Shown here piece after piece: positions 7,175 through 16,708 of a stretch of 48,239 nt of DNA. The position numbers were made by a program, and so were the translations under genes. The DNA is taken from the NCBI GenBank assembly GCA_036008685.1, contig DASYNF010000209.1, positions 1-48,239 of the forward strand, written 5' to 3'. The notes beneath the pieces were generated by a model. It was not told where the DNA came from. It ran no database searches and worked only from the letters and a program-made list of their open reading frames with translations. Numbering within the stretch: position 1 is the first letter of the stretch; the number at the start of each line of letters is the position of its first letter. Source of the stretch: Actinomadura_C sp036008685 (GTDB lineage Bacteria; Actinomycetota; Actinomycetes; Streptosporangiales; Streptosporangiaceae).

Positions 7175-8140
7175 CTAGCCGGCGGTCCCGGTCACGGCGG
7201 CGACGAGTTCGTCCGCGGCGGAGTAAGGATCGCACGCGCCGTCCAGGACCCTGGCGGCCAGGGCGTCCAGCCTCCGGTCGCCGTGCAGGTCGCCCATCCG
7301 CTCCCGCAGGCCGGTCAGCGCGATGGCCTCCACCTCGTCGCGGGCCCGCGCGAGCCTGCGCTCGCGCAACCCGCCGGAGCCGGACAGCCAGGCATGGTGC
7401 TCGTCCAGCCGCTCCATCAGCTCGTCGACGCCCTCCCCCTTGGAGGCGACGGTGGAGACGATCGGCGGCTTCCACCGGTCCGGGCCGCCGTCGGCCAGCG
7501 CGATCATGTTGCGCAGGTCCCGGACGGTCTGCTGGGCGCCGTCCCGGTCGGCCTTGTTGACGACGAAGACGTCCGCGATCTCGAGGATGCCGGCCTTGGC
7601 GGCCTGGATCGAGTCGCCCATCCCGGGAGCGACCAGGACGATGGTCGAGTCGGCGAGCGAGGCGATCTCGACCTCCGCCTGTCCGACACCGACGGTCTCC
7701 ACCAGGACGACCTCGCAGCCGGCCGCTTCCATCACGCGGATCGCCTGCGGGGTGGCCCAGGAGAGCCCGCCGAGGTGGCCGCGGCTCGCCATCGAGCGGA
7801 TGAAGACCTCCGGGTCCGTGGCGTGGTCCTGCATGCGCACCCGGTCGCCGAGCAGTGCGCCACCGGTGAACGGGGACGACGGGTCGACCGCGAGCACGCC
7901 CACGCGGCGGCCGTGCTTGCGGAAGGCGGTGACCAGCGCGCTGGTGGAGGTCGACTTGCCGACGCCGGGCGCCCCCGTGAGACCGATGATCTGCGCGGCG
8001 CCGGTCAGGGGGTTGAGCGCGGCCATGACCTCGCGCAGCTGCGGTGAGGCGTTCTCCACCAGCGTGATCAGCCGGGCCAGGGCCCGCGGCGACCCGTCCC
8101 GGGCCCGCGCGACCAGATCGCCGACATCAACCGTCCGCAC
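7175..8140 (-). CDS. meaB: MeaB-type G-protein chaperone of B12-dependent acyl-CoA mutase
   Basis: 321 aa from GTG 8140, chosen because ACGGAGGTGCGTGG gives a good ribosome site and MRTVDVGDLVARARDGSPRALARLI matches the family start. The P-loop is GAPGVGKST (about 56-64), followed by VLAVDPSSPFTGGALLGDRVRM and SRGHLGG (switch regions), ETVGVGQAEV and NKADRDGA for guanine recognition. MeaB/ArgK proteins guard loading of adenosylcobalamin into methylmalonyl- or isobutyryl-CoA mutase and promote removal of inactivated cofactor, using GTP. IcmA is 5 kb away and the cobalamin adenosyltransferase 15 kb away in this window, so all three probably act together. Confidence 0.93.
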   Translation of the reverse strand: MRTVDVGDLVARARDGSPRALARLITLVENASPQLREVMAALNPLTGAAQIIGLTGAPGVGKSTSTSALVTAFRKHGRRVGVLAVDPSSPFTGGALLGDRVRMQDHATDPEVFIRSMASRGHLGGLSWATPQAIRVMEAAGCEVVLVETVGVGQAEVEIASLADSTIVLVAPGMGDSIQAAKAGILEIADVFVVNKADRDGAQQTVRDLRNMIALADGGPDRWKPPIVSTVASKGEGVDELMERLDEHHAWLSGSGGLRERRLARARDEVEAIALTGLRERMGDLHGDRRLDALAARVLDGACDPYSAADELVAAVTGTAG

Positions 8141-8337
8141 CCACGCACCTCCGTGCCTCATCGCACCGGGACCGGCCGCGCCCCGTGCCGTGACCCGGCC
8201 GAGCGTCAACCGATCGGCAGCGGTCCGGCGGACGGGCCGGTCCGGTCCGCAGCTCCTCTTCCCCGATCATCTCAGGGCCGCAAGTGATCACAAACCGGGT
8301 GGGCCTCGATGGCCGCCCCTCCTCCGGCCCCGCGAGA

Positions 8338-8364
8338 CCCGGCGGGCAGGGTCATCCCGCCGGG
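8338..8364 (-). terminator. Hairpin terminator downstream of the thiolase gene
   Basis: Perfect 9-bp arms CCCGGCGGG (8338-8346) and CCCGCCGGG (8356-8364) with a 9-nt loop, about 30 nt past the thiolase stop. It separates the thiolase from meaB, which has its own ribosome site 250 nt downstream. Confidence 0.65.
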
Positions 8365-8394
8365 ACGCCGGTGGGCCGGAGGCTCCGCCATCGG

Positions 8395-9603
<1,209 letters not shown>

Positions 9604-9652
9604 GCGGGACCTCCACGAGGGGTTGTGCGGCGACGTTTGCCACCATACCTAT

Positions 9653-9664
9653 GAGACGGGTCTC
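9653..9664. promoter_or_regulatory. Short inverted repeat in the thiolase/epimerase divergent spacer
   Basis: GAGAC-GG-GTCTC, symmetric 5-bp arms, lies near the middle of the divergent promoter region. It could be a repressor half-site pair or chance; it does not resemble the icmA palindrome. Confidence 0.25.
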
Positions 9665-9742
9665 GCCCCGGCGGGGATCGGCCCGCCGGTTCCCGTAGGC
9701 CCGTCGCCAGCAAGGTGTCCCGCAAGCAAGGAGACTGAAGAC

Positions 9743-10165
9743 GTGCTCACCCGTATCGACCACATCGGGATCGCCTGCCACGACCTGGACGCAACCGTCG
9801 AGTTCTACCGGCGGACCTACGGCTTCACCGACGTCCACGTGGAGATCAACGAGGAACAGGGCGTACGCGAGGCCATGCTCAAGATCAATGACGCGGCGGA
9901 CGGCGGGGCGACCTACATCCAGCTGCTCGAACCGATCCGCGACGACTCGCCCATCGCCGGGTTCCTGGCCAAGAACGGTGAGGGCGTGCACCACATCGCG
10001 TTCGGGACCGACGGCGACGTCCAGACCGAGGCGGACGGCATCGCCGGCCAGGGGGTCCGGGTCCTCTACGACGCTCCCCGGCGGGGTTCGATGGGGTCGC
10101 GCATCACGTTCCTGCACCCGAAGGACTGCCACGGCGTGCTGACCGAGCTCGTCCAGAAGGCCTGA
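9743..10165 (+). CDS. mce: Methylmalonyl-CoA epimerase
   Basis: 140 aa from GTG 9743 with AAGGAG at 9728-9733. This is a two-module glyoxalase/VOC-fold metalloenzyme. The four expected metal ligands can be placed: His7 in RIDHIGIA, Gln60 in TYIQLLEP, a histidine of VHHIAF (83/84) and Glu135 in LTELVQ. SRITFLHPKDCHGVL is the conserved C-terminal strand. It interconverts (2S)- and (2R)-methylmalonyl-CoA between propionyl-CoA carboxylase and methylmalonyl-CoA mutase, or for polyketide extender units. The length fits the family. Confidence 0.95.
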   Translation: MLTRIDHIGIACHDLDATVEFYRRTYGFTDVHVEINEEQGVREAMLKINDAADGGATYIQLLEPIRDDSPIAGFLAKNGEGVHHIAFGTDGDVQTEADGIAGQGVRVLYDAPRRGSMGSRITFLHPKDCHGVLTELVQKA

Positions 10166-10179
10166 GACGTCACCCGTCC

Positions 10180-10233
10180 GGCCTCGTCCCGGCCTCGTCG
10201 GCCTCGTCGGCTCCGTCGGCTCCGTCCCGGCCT
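10180..10233. repeat. Nine-base imperfect tandem repeats between convergent mce and the OmpA-domain gene
   Basis: The 72-nt gap consists largely of repeated GGCCTCGTC and GGCTCCGTC units (five or six copies, two with an inserted CC). It is followed by a short hairpin GGCTC-AGCG-GAGCC (10234-10247) at the end of the OmpA-domain gene. It looks like slippage-derived simple sequence between two 3' ends. Confidence 0.6.
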
Positions 10234-10237
10234 CGGC

Positions 10238-11317
10238 TCAGCGGAGCCGGAGCCCATCGAGGGTGCCGAAGGCCGGGACGTAGAACGACAGCGTGCCGGG
10301 AGACTTGGAGGGCCCCGAGAAGTAGGCCCAGCCGTACCGCACGGTGCCGACGTCCGCGTCGTCGGCGTAGTCGCGCAGCGCCCAGCCCTTGCCGGTGATG
10401 ACCGCGTCGAGCTCCTCGCCGCCTGTCTTGTCCAGGACCGCCGCCCAGTATCCGTTCCTCGTCATGGTGTCGCCGCTGAACAGCGATCCGTAGTCCAGAG
10501 GCTGGGCGCCCTGCTGGTCGACCATCCGTACCCGGTAGCCGACCTTGAGCAGGCGCTTCGCCCTCGTGAACTCCACGACGTCGAACCGCACCGTCCACCT
10601 GACCCCGGGGAGTTCGATGGTCCGCTGCGTGGAGGCGAGCGGCGCCGGCTCGCCGACCAGCGGTCCCAGCCCGGGATTCGGTGCCGGATCGGTGGACGGG
10701 ACCGCGATCGAGGTCGTGTTGGGGGTCGCCGGGGTTCCGGCGGGCGGGGCCTGGCCGTACAGGATGGTGACGCGGCGGTTCTTCTGCCGGGCCTGCGCGG
10801 TCGTGTCCTTGACCCGCGGCTCGGTCTCGCCCTTGCCCTCCGCCACGAGCGTGATGCCGGTGTTGGCGATGAGCCCCTGCATCACCTGCCGGACGGCCTC
10901 GGCGCGCTGCTGCGACAGCCTCTTGTTGGCCTCCGGATCGCCCACGTCGTCGGTGTGCCCGACGACCTTGACCTCACCGGTGGCCCCTGCGGCCTGGAGC
11001 TTGCCGACGAGCCCCTGGATGTAGCTCTGGGAGGCCCCGGACAGATCCGCGCTCCCGCTCTTGAACAGGACGTCCGCCGACACCGTCAGAGCCTTCTGAC
11101 CTCCCTCGGTGGTCTCCTCCACCGGGGTGTAGGGCTTTCGGAGCTCCTGAAGCGTGCCGGCGGGCTGGGAGTTGATGGGCCGTGGCATGGCCGGACCCGC
11201 CCCCGTGCCGACCTCCGGCCAGGACGCCGCCGGGGTGGGCGTCACGTCCGCGCGGGCGGCTCCGGTCAGGCAGGACACGAGCCCCATGGCCGCTGCGGCC
11301 GCGAGCCGGGCCCGCAT
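10238..11317 (-). CDS. OmpA-domain secreted or lipid-anchored envelope protein
   Basis: 359 aa from ATG 11317, which overlaps the stop of the upstream lipoprotein gene by one base (TGATG), implying coupled translation. The N-terminus is a short signal: Arg-rich then LAAAAAMGLVSCLTGAARA. It offers either a lipobox (LVSC, Cys16) or a type I site after ARA. The OmpA-like peptidoglycan-binding domain spans about residues 80-190, with GHTDDVGDPEANKRLSQQRAEAV carrying the Asp and Arg that grip diaminopimelate. A Pro/Thr linker and a second domain of about 150 residues of unknown type follow. It probably ties the membrane or a secreted complex to the cell wall. Confidence 0.8.
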   Translation of the reverse strand: MRARLAAAAAMGLVSCLTGAARADVTPTPAASWPEVGTGAGPAMPRPINSQPAGTLQELRKPYTPVEETTEGGQKALTVSADVLFKSGSADLSGASQSYIQGLVGKLQAAGATGEVKVVGHTDDVGDPEANKRLSQQRAEAVRQVMQGLIANTGITLVAEGKGETEPRVKDTTAQARQKNRRVTILYGQAPPAGTPATPNTTSIAVPSTDPAPNPGLGPLVGEPAPLASTQRTIELPGVRWTVRFDVVEFTRAKRLLKVGYRVRMVDQQGAQPLDYGSLFSGDTMTRNGYWAAVLDKTGGEELDAVITGKGWALRDYADDADVGTVRYGWAYFSGPSKSPGTLSFYVPAFGTLDGLRLR

Positions 11318-11868
11318 CAGCCGATCCTCACACCGGGCATCGGCCCGACGATCGGCATGACCACGGTGATCTTCTGGACCGAGTCGGGCGGGGCGGGGAA
11401 GTCCACGTACAGGACGGTCGGCTCGTCCAGCGCGAAGCCGTCGCCCTGGATCGCCGAACAGGCACACCGGGGTTCGTCCCCCTGGCCGATGGTCAGGTGC
11501 TCGTACTCACGCAGGTTCTCGAGATCCACCAGGTAGGCGCCACCGGCGTGCGGGGTGGACATGCTGCCGCCGAACGACTCCTTGGCGAGCTTCGCACTGT
11601 TGCCTCGGGCGCGTGGCGTCACCGCGAAGACCAGGCGGAGCGCGGTGTCGTGCCGCTTGAGCGAGAGGATGTCGACATAGACGTCCTTGCCCTCAGCCGG
11701 CTGCACCGCCTTGGCGACGGCCCCCTTCACGTGGTCGTCCGGCCCGATCTCGGCCTTGGGGATCTGCTGGTTCCCGCCTCCCGAGCCACCGCCGAACAGT
11801 GAACAGCCGCTGAGAGCCAGTCCCGCGGCGACCAGTGCGGCGGCACGGCCCACATCCACAGGACGCAT
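11317..11868 (-). CDS. Putative lipoprotein, partner of the OmpA-domain protein
   Basis: 183 aa from ATG 11868, with AGGGGG 6 nt upstream. The longer open frame adds 13 unlikely residues. The signal peptide MRPVDVGRAAALVAAGLALSGC ends in a classic lipobox LSGC, so the cysteine is lipidated and the protein sits on the outer face of the membrane. After a Gly-rich linker the rest is a compact beta-rich domain with a vicinal CACSA pair (about 136-138). I do not recognise the family. The one-base overlap with the OmpA-domain gene says the two work together. Confidence 0.75.
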   Translation of the reverse strand: MRPVDVGRAAALVAAGLALSGCSLFGGGSGGGNQQIPKAEIGPDDHVKGAVAKAVQPAEGKDVYVDILSLKRHDTALRLVFAVTPRARGNSAKLAKESFGGSMSTPHAGGAYLVDLENLREYEHLTIGQGDEPRCACSAIQGDGFALDEPTVLYVDFPAPPDSVQKITVVMPIVGPMPGVRIG

Positions 11869-12272
11869 GGGCGACCCCCTGAGTGCCTCATCGAACGGTG
11901 CGATCAAGGTAAGAAAAGCACAGTCGTCGTCACGGCCGCGTTGTCCTGGGGCGAAGCGGACCCGATCACCCAGGATCGTGACGTGATCGCAACCAGCCGG
12001 TCACCCAAAGCATCCGAGCAGATCGCGCTGTGGCCCTATGACAGACTTTGACGCTTTTACCAGACCACCTCAGGCGCCATCCACTCCTTGCCTGCAAATG
12101 CCATAAACACGACAAAACACGCAGTGCGTCCAGATGAGCCCCCAATAAGGCAGCGGCCAGAGTAGGCTGCTATCGCCGGGAAAAGGTCTGGGACCCCTCG
12201 GGTCCATACGGCCAGGCGACCGACCGGTCCCGGAACCACCCGTAGCCGTCTCGTCACCCCAGGATTGAGCCC
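11869..12272. promoter_or_regulatory. Divergent 404-nt regulatory spacer between lipoprotein and Scy/FilP-like genes
   Basis: No gene is visible. On the plus strand a -10-like TAGGCT lies at about 12165, followed by a hairpin GGACCC-CTC-GGGTCC (12191-12205) in the leader of the coiled-coil gene. The middle (about 12040-12150) is AT-richer than its surroundings. Leftward promoter elements for the lipoprotein operon must lie near 11890-11950, but none stands out. Confidence 0.4.
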
Positions 12273-13568
12273 ATGCAGTCCGATATCGACGCCCAGCTCA
12301 GCAACTTCTTCGAAGACTCTCCCCCACTCGAGTTCGACGTGGTGCTTCGCGGCTACGACCGGCACCAGGTCGACGAAGAGATCAAGAAGCTCGAGAACGA
12401 GGTCCGCCAGACCCGCGAGCAGACACAGGCCCTCCAGCGGGAGCTGTCCGATGCCCATCGGCAGCTCCAGGAACAGGAGCGGCCGACCTACTCCGGCCTC
12501 GGCGCCCGCATCGAACAGCTCCTGCGTCTCGCTGAGGAACAGGCCACCGAGCTCGTCCAGGCCGCCCGTTCGGAGGCCAACGAGATCAAGGCCGCGGCCA
12601 AGGTGGACGCGGCCGAACACCGCGCCACGGCCGAGAACGAGGCCGCCGAGGTGCGTGCCACCGCCCAGCGCGAGGGCGATGACATGCGCAACGCGGCCGA
12701 GCGCGAGGCCGACGAGGTGCGCACCTCCGCCCGTCGTGAGGCCGACGAGCTGACCTCGACCACCGAGCGGGAGGTCGCGAAGCTCAGGGCGACCGCCGAC
12801 CACGAGGTCGCCGAGAAGCGCGCCTCCGCCGAGCGCGAGATCGCAAAGCTCCGCACCACCACCGAGCGCGAGGTGGCCCAGCTCCGCGCCTCCACCAAGC
12901 GCGAGCGCGACGAGATCCTGACCACCGCCAAGCGGCAGGCCGACGAGATGCGGGCTCAGGCCCAGCGCATCCTCGAGGAGAGCGAGGCACAGCGCGCTCA
13001 GGCCGAGGCCGAGTTCGAGATCCAGCTCGCCACCCGCCGTGAGGAGGCCGACCGGCAGGACGCCGAGCGGCACGCGGCCGCCCAGAACGCCACGCACAAG
13101 CTCGTCGCCGAGGCCGAGCAGCGCGCGGCCTCGGCCGAGCAGCGGGCCACCAAGGCCACGCAGCAGGCGGAGCAGACCCGTCGCGAGGCGGACTCCCACG
13201 CCAAGCAGCTCGTCGCCAACGCGCGGAAGAACTCCGACCAGGTCATCGCCGAGGCCAAGAGCCAGGCCGAGCAGCTCCTGACCGAGACCAAGTCCGAGGC
13301 CGACCGCATCCGCACGCAGGCTCAGCGCCAGGTGGACGAGCTGACCCGTCAGCGCGACAGCATCACCACCCACCTCAACCAGCTGCGCAACCTCATCGGA
13401 GGCATGCAGCCGACGATGGGCGGCGAGGAGCTGTCGGCTCCGGCCAGCAAGCCGGCCATCGCGGCGGCCGAGCCGAAGGTCGCGCCGAAGGCCGCACCGG
13501 CGGCCGCTCCCAAGCCCAAGCCGGCTCCCGCCAAGAAGGATGAGGACGAGGACTGGTGGCAGGAATAA
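12273..13568 (+). CDS. Scy/FilP-like DivIVA-type coiled-coil cytoskeletal protein
   Basis: 431 aa. An AGGA sits about 9 nt before ATG 12273. The N-terminus resembles the DivIVA head (PLEFDVVLRGYDRHQVDEEIKKLE, about 18-41). Residues about 80-380 are an almost unbroken coiled coil made of 11-residue-like repeats rich in AEREA/EADE/RATAE. The C-terminus is an Ala/Pro/Lys spacer ending in the acidic tail DEDEDWWQE. In Streptomyces the equivalent position is occupied by scy and filP, which organise the tip polarisome with DivIVA. This protein is much shorter than Scy (over 1200 aa) and longer than FilP (about 310 aa). It probably supports polar growth. A 14-bp hairpin terminator follows. Confidence 0.85.
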   Translation: MQSDIDAQLSNFFEDSPPLEFDVVLRGYDRHQVDEEIKKLENEVRQTREQTQALQRELSDAHRQLQEQERPTYSGLGARIEQLLRLAEEQATELVQAARSEANEIKAAAKVDAAEHRATAENEAAEVRATAQREGDDMRNAAEREADEVRTSARREADELTSTTEREVAKLRATADHEVAEKRASAEREIAKLRTTTEREVAQLRASTKRERDEILTTAKRQADEMRAQAQRILEESEAQRAQAEAEFEIQLATRREEADRQDAERHAAAQNATHKLVAEAEQRAASAEQRATKATQQAEQTRREADSHAKQLVANARKNSDQVIAEAKSQAEQLLTETKSEADRIRTQAQRQVDELTRQRDSITTHLNQLRNLIGGMQPTMGGEELSAPASKPAIAAAEPKVAPKAAPAAAPKPKPAPAKKDEDEDWWQE

Positions 13569-13608
13569 CCCTCGCCTGAGCAAAACCCCTGAATAAAACC
13601 GTCGAGAA

Positions 13609-13648
13609 CCGGAAAGCCTAGGGACGTCATCGGACCTAGGCTTTCCGG
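13609..13648. terminator. Strong hairpin terminator after the Scy/FilP-like gene
   Basis: Perfect 14-bp arms CCGGAAAGCCTAGG (13609-13622) and CCTAGGCTTTCCGG (13635-13648) around a 12-nt loop, 40 nt past the stop and 58 nt before the next start. Confidence 0.85.
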
Positions 13649-13706
13649 CGTCTGAAAGGCATCAGGGCCTGGGTTCCCACCCCCCCCGGACGATGAGGAG
13701 AATGTC

Positions 13707-15005
13707 GTGCCCGACGACACGGCTCGCGAGGACGACACCCCGGGGGCCACCTCCCCACCGCCCGAGGACCGGACGTCCGGTGACGACGGGGCCGCGGAGT
13801 CCGGTCACCGGGCGCCGTCCGGACCACGGACGGGCGAGGGCCCGGTCGTGCCGGCGCCACGCGTGGCGGAACAGTCCGTCACCGATACCTCGCTCGCCGA
13901 CCCCGTCACCGACGTGGAGGCGCGCAAGCGCGAGGCGGGGGTCAACGAGCGGCGGCCGTTCGGGCGTCCCGGTGAGCCCCTCGGCCGCGCGCATCCCTTC
14001 GTGTTCGGGTTCACCGGGGCGCTGGGGGTGTTCGCCGCCTGGATGCTGATCCAGGCCATCACCAACGCGCGCCAGGTGCTCATCCTCATCATCGTGTCGT
14101 TCTTCATCGCCGTCGGTCTCAACCCGGCCGTGGAAGGGCTGCAGCGCCGCCGGTTGTCGCGCCGGTGGGCCGTGGCGCTGGTCTTCCTCGGCGTGCTCCT
14201 GGTCTTCGTGGGCTTCGGATTCGCGATCGTGCCCCCGCTGACCGCCGAGATCACGGCCTTCGTCGACCACGTGCCCTCCTACATCGAACAGCTGCAGCGA
14301 AACGGCCGGATCCACGAGCTCGACCGGCGTTACCAGCTGCTCGGCAAACTGCAGACCACGGTGACGAACGCCAACTTCGGCACCCAGGCCGTCAACGGCA
14401 TCGTCGGAGTGGGAAAGGTCGTGGTCGGGGGCCTGTTCAGCACGCTGACCGTACTCATCCTGATGCTCTACTTCCTCGGCTCGCTCCCCACCATCAAGAA
14501 CTTCTGCTACCGGATGGCGCCGCGCTCCCGCCGGGCCCGGGTCGCACTGCTCGGAGACGAGATCCTCGTGCGCATCGGCGGCTATGTGGCGGGCACCGTC
14601 ACGGTGGCCCTGATCGCGGGCACGCTGGCGTTCGTGTTCCTGCTCATCGCCGGCGTCCCGTTCGCGTTGCCGCTCGCGCTCATCGTCGCGCTCACCGCGT
14701 TCATCCCCATGGTGGGCGCGACCGTCGGCGCCACGATCGTCTCCATCGTCGCGTTCTTCAACGGGACCGGTACGGGCATCGCCTGCGTCATCTTCTTCGT
14801 GATCTATCAGCAGGTCGAGAACTACGTGATCCAGCCGCGGGTCATGAGACGGGCGGTCGACGTCCATCCCGCGGTGACGATCATCGCCGCCCTCATCGGC
14901 GGGACGCTCCTCGGGATAGTCGGCGCGCTGCTGGCGATCCCGATCGCCGCGGCGATCGCCCTCATCGTGCGTGAGGTCATGGTCCCGCGGCAGGACACCC
15001 TATGA
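13707..15005 (+). CDS. AI-2E family transporter (TqsA/PerM-type membrane protein)
   Basis: 432 aa from GTG 13707, with GAGGAG 6 nt upstream. The first 90 residues are a hydrophilic acidic/Pro-rich tail. Then come about eight membrane segments typical of the family: FVFGFTGALGVFAAWMLIQAI, VLILIIVSFFIAVGLNPAVEGLQRR, AVALVFLGVLLVFVGFGF, the long extramembrane stretch with VPSYIEQLQRNG, then GVGKVVVGGLF and the C-terminal cluster FALPLALIVALTAFIPMVGATVG, YQQVENYVIQPRVMRRAVDVHP and GGTLLGIVGALLAIPIAAAI. Substrate unknown; the family name should not be taken as proof of autoinducer transport. Its last 6 nt overlap the convergent hydrolase gene. Confidence 0.88.
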   Translation: MPDDTAREDDTPGATSPPPEDRTSGDDGAAESGHRAPSGPRTGEGPVVPAPRVAEQSVTDTSLADPVTDVEARKREAGVNERRPFGRPGEPLGRAHPFVFGFTGALGVFAAWMLIQAITNARQVLILIIVSFFIAVGLNPAVEGLQRRRLSRRWAVALVFLGVLLVFVGFGFAIVPPLTAEITAFVDHVPSYIEQLQRNGRIHELDRRYQLLGKLQTTVTNANFGTQAVNGIVGVGKVVVGGLFSTLTVLILMLYFLGSLPTIKNFCYRMAPRSRRARVALLGDEILVRIGGYVAGTVTVALIAGTLAFVFLLIAGVPFALPLALIVALTAFIPMVGATVGATIVSIVAFFNGTGTGIACVIFFVIYQQVENYVIQPRVMRRAVDVHPAVTIIAALIGGTLLGIVGALLAIPIAAAIALIVREVMVPRQDTL

Positions 15006-15791
15006 GCCGGTACGGGCCAGCGCGGAGACGAACTCCGAGATCGCCTCGTTGAACAGCTCCGGCTGTTCAACGGCCGACAGGTGGCCGGCCCTGGGGATCA
15101 CCATGAGCTCGGCGTTGGGGAGGGCCCCGGCCGTGGCCCGGGCGTCCTCCTCGGTGATGATGAGGTCCTCGGCGCCCGCGATGACCAGCGCCGGCACCCG
15201 GGTGGACCTCAGCACCTCGAAGGAGCCGGGCCGCAGTGCCATCGCCCGCTGTGCCCACACCGCCGCCCGCGGGGGCGCGGCCCGGACCAGTCCGCGCACC
15301 CGGCCGTACACCAGGGCGCGCTGACGGATGGTCGTCGGCCCGACGAGCTTCGGCAGGACCTCCTCGACCAGAACGGCGACGTCATCGTCGGCGCTGATGC
15401 GATCGGCCATCCGGAGCCGGTCGGCCCGCACCGGATCGGGATCGGCCCCCGCCCTGGTGCCGGCCAGCACGAGTCCGAGCACCCGGTCGGCGTGCCGGCG
15501 GCAGAGGGCCATCGCGACGTAACCGCCCATCGAGAACCCGCCGATGACGGCACGCTCGATCCCCTTGGCGCTCAGCAGGGCCGCCACGTCGTCGGCCATG
15601 ACGCCGACCGAGGGCTCCTCGTCGCCCAGGATCGAGCCGCCGAACCCACGCAGATCCGGGGTGACCACGCGGAACCGGCCGAGCAGTGCCTCCCGTTGAG
15701 CGAGCCACATGGCCGACGACAGCGGGAAGGCGTGCAGCAGCACGAGCGGGGTTCCCTCGCCGACGTCGCGGGCGTTCAGTGAGATGCTCAT
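15000..15791 (-). CDS. Alpha/beta hydrolase
   Basis: 263 aa from ATG 15791, with GAGGGG upstream. The fold is plain: LVLLHAFPLSSAMW (oxyanion strand), DLRGFGGS, the nucleophile elbow GGFSMGGYVA (Ser in GFSMG), AGAEDLIITEEDA (acid) and GHLSAVEQPELFN (His). The lid region carries Arg-rich helices. It is similar to BioH/3-oxoadipate enol-lactonase-like esterases; the substrate cannot be told from sequence. The gene ends 6 nt inside the convergent AI-2E gene. Confidence 0.88.
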   Translation of the reverse strand: MSISLNARDVGEGTPLVLLHAFPLSSAMWLAQREALLGRFRVVTPDLRGFGGSILGDEEPSVGVMADDVAALLSAKGIERAVIGGFSMGGYVAMALCRRHADRVLGLVLAGTRAGADPDPVRADRLRMADRISADDDVAVLVEEVLPKLVGPTTIRQRALVYGRVRGLVRAAPPRAAVWAQRAMALRPGSFEVLRSTRVPALVIAGAEDLIITEEDARATAGALPNAELMVIPRAGHLSAVEQPELFNEAISEFVSALARTGS

Positions 15792-15909
15792 CGTCCCCTC
15801 GGCATCCTCTGGGTCGTGTGGGGAAGGGTCCACCGCCATCGTCACGCCAGACGGCCGTCCTCCCGGCAACCCTGGCCGTCACCGGCCGCGCCGGTTTAGG
15901 CCGCGGACG

Positions 15910-16632
15910 TCAGAACGCCGTGGTGTCCCATTCGACCGGGAGGGGAGAGGACTGCGGCGCCACCCGCCTGACGATCTCGTCGAGGACGATCCGAACGTAC
16001 GGTTCGCCCACCCACAGGTGCTTGGCGTTCGCCACGGGACGCACCTCGGCCTGGGGAATGCGCTTGAAGCGCCGGGCCGCCTCCGCCGGGCGCAGGTAGT
16101 CGTCGAGCTCGGGCACCAGCGCCAGCACCGGCCTGCCGTCCGCGGCCCAGGCGTCCAGGTCCTGGTCGGTCGTGCGATGCAGCGGCGGCGAGAGCAGGAT
16201 CACGCCCTCGACGAGCGGGTCGCGTCCCCACTTCAGGGCGAGTTCGGTGCCGAACGACCAGCCGAGCAGCCATGGCCGCGGGAGATCGTGGTAGTCGGTG
16301 TATTCGATCGCGGCGGCGACATCGTGCCGTTCGGTCTCACCCGAGCCGAACTCACCCTGGCTGGTCCCGCGCTCCGACGTCGTACCGCGGGTGTTGAACC
16401 GGAGCACGGCCACATCGGCCATGGCCGGCAGCCGGTAGGAGGCCTTGCGGAGCACGTGGCTGTCCATCATGCCGCCGTGGGTCGGCAGCGGATGCAGGCA
16501 GATCAGGGTCGCCACGGGCGGTCGATCCACTGGTACGGCGAGTTCGCCGACGAGCTCGAGCCCGTCGGCGGTGTGCAGCGTGATCGGCTCACGCCGGGCC
16601 GGCAGCACCGAACTCGCGCGGATCTCTCCCAT
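15910..16632 (-). CDS. Alpha/beta hydrolase, dienelactone-hydrolase/acyl-peptidase-like
   Basis: 240 aa from ATG 16632, with AGGGAGAAGG upstream. LICLHPLPTHGGMMDSHVL and VLRFNTRGTTSERGTSQGEF belong to the subgroup of small hydrolases with an HPxP oxyanion strand; GWSFGTE holds the nucleophilic serine, PELDDYL supplies the acid and KHLWVGE the histidine. Streptomyces carries the same gene next to a zinc-finger protein and 3-hydroxyacyl-CoA dehydrogenase. Function unknown, probably hydrolysis of a small ester or thioester. Confidence 0.82.
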   Translation of the reverse strand: MGEIRASSVLPARREPITLHTADGLELVGELAVPVDRPPVATLICLHPLPTHGGMMDSHVLRKASYRLPAMADVAVLRFNTRGTTSERGTSQGEFGSGETERHDVAAAIEYTDYHDLPRPWLLGWSFGTELALKWGRDPLVEGVILLSPPLHRTTDQDLDAWAADGRPVLALVPELDDYLRPAEAARRFKRIPQAEVRPVANAKHLWVGEPYVRIVLDEIVRRVAPQSSPLPVEWDTTAF

Positions 16633-16660
16633 CGGCCTTCTCCCTGTCCCTAGCTCGATA

Positions 16661-16708
16661 CCTCAGTGACGTGGCTCCTCGGTAACGTGGCTCCTCAGTA
16701 ACGAGGAG
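16661..16708. repeat. 16-bp tandem repeat (three units) at the end of the zinc protein gene
   Basis: Three 16-bp units start at 16661, 16677 and 16693. The first two share CCTC.GT.ACGTGGCT; the third diverges at its end and overlaps the last codons and TGA of the zinc protein gene. CTCCTC/GAGGAG (16691-16696 and 16703-16708) also forms a small hairpin. Confidence 0.7.

Noticed and set aside
8263..8278. A 16-base string (CCGATCATCTCAGGGC) shared with about 39096
   Set aside because: Seen only twice; a shared 16-mer is not surprising in 48 kb of biased sequence and no symmetry or context links the sites.
12057..13583. 508-aa minus-strand frame with GLALGGG repeats, resembling a membrane protein
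   Set aside because: It is the antisense of the coiled-coil repeat of the Scy/FilP-like gene; the plus-strand frame has the start, domain order and terminator.
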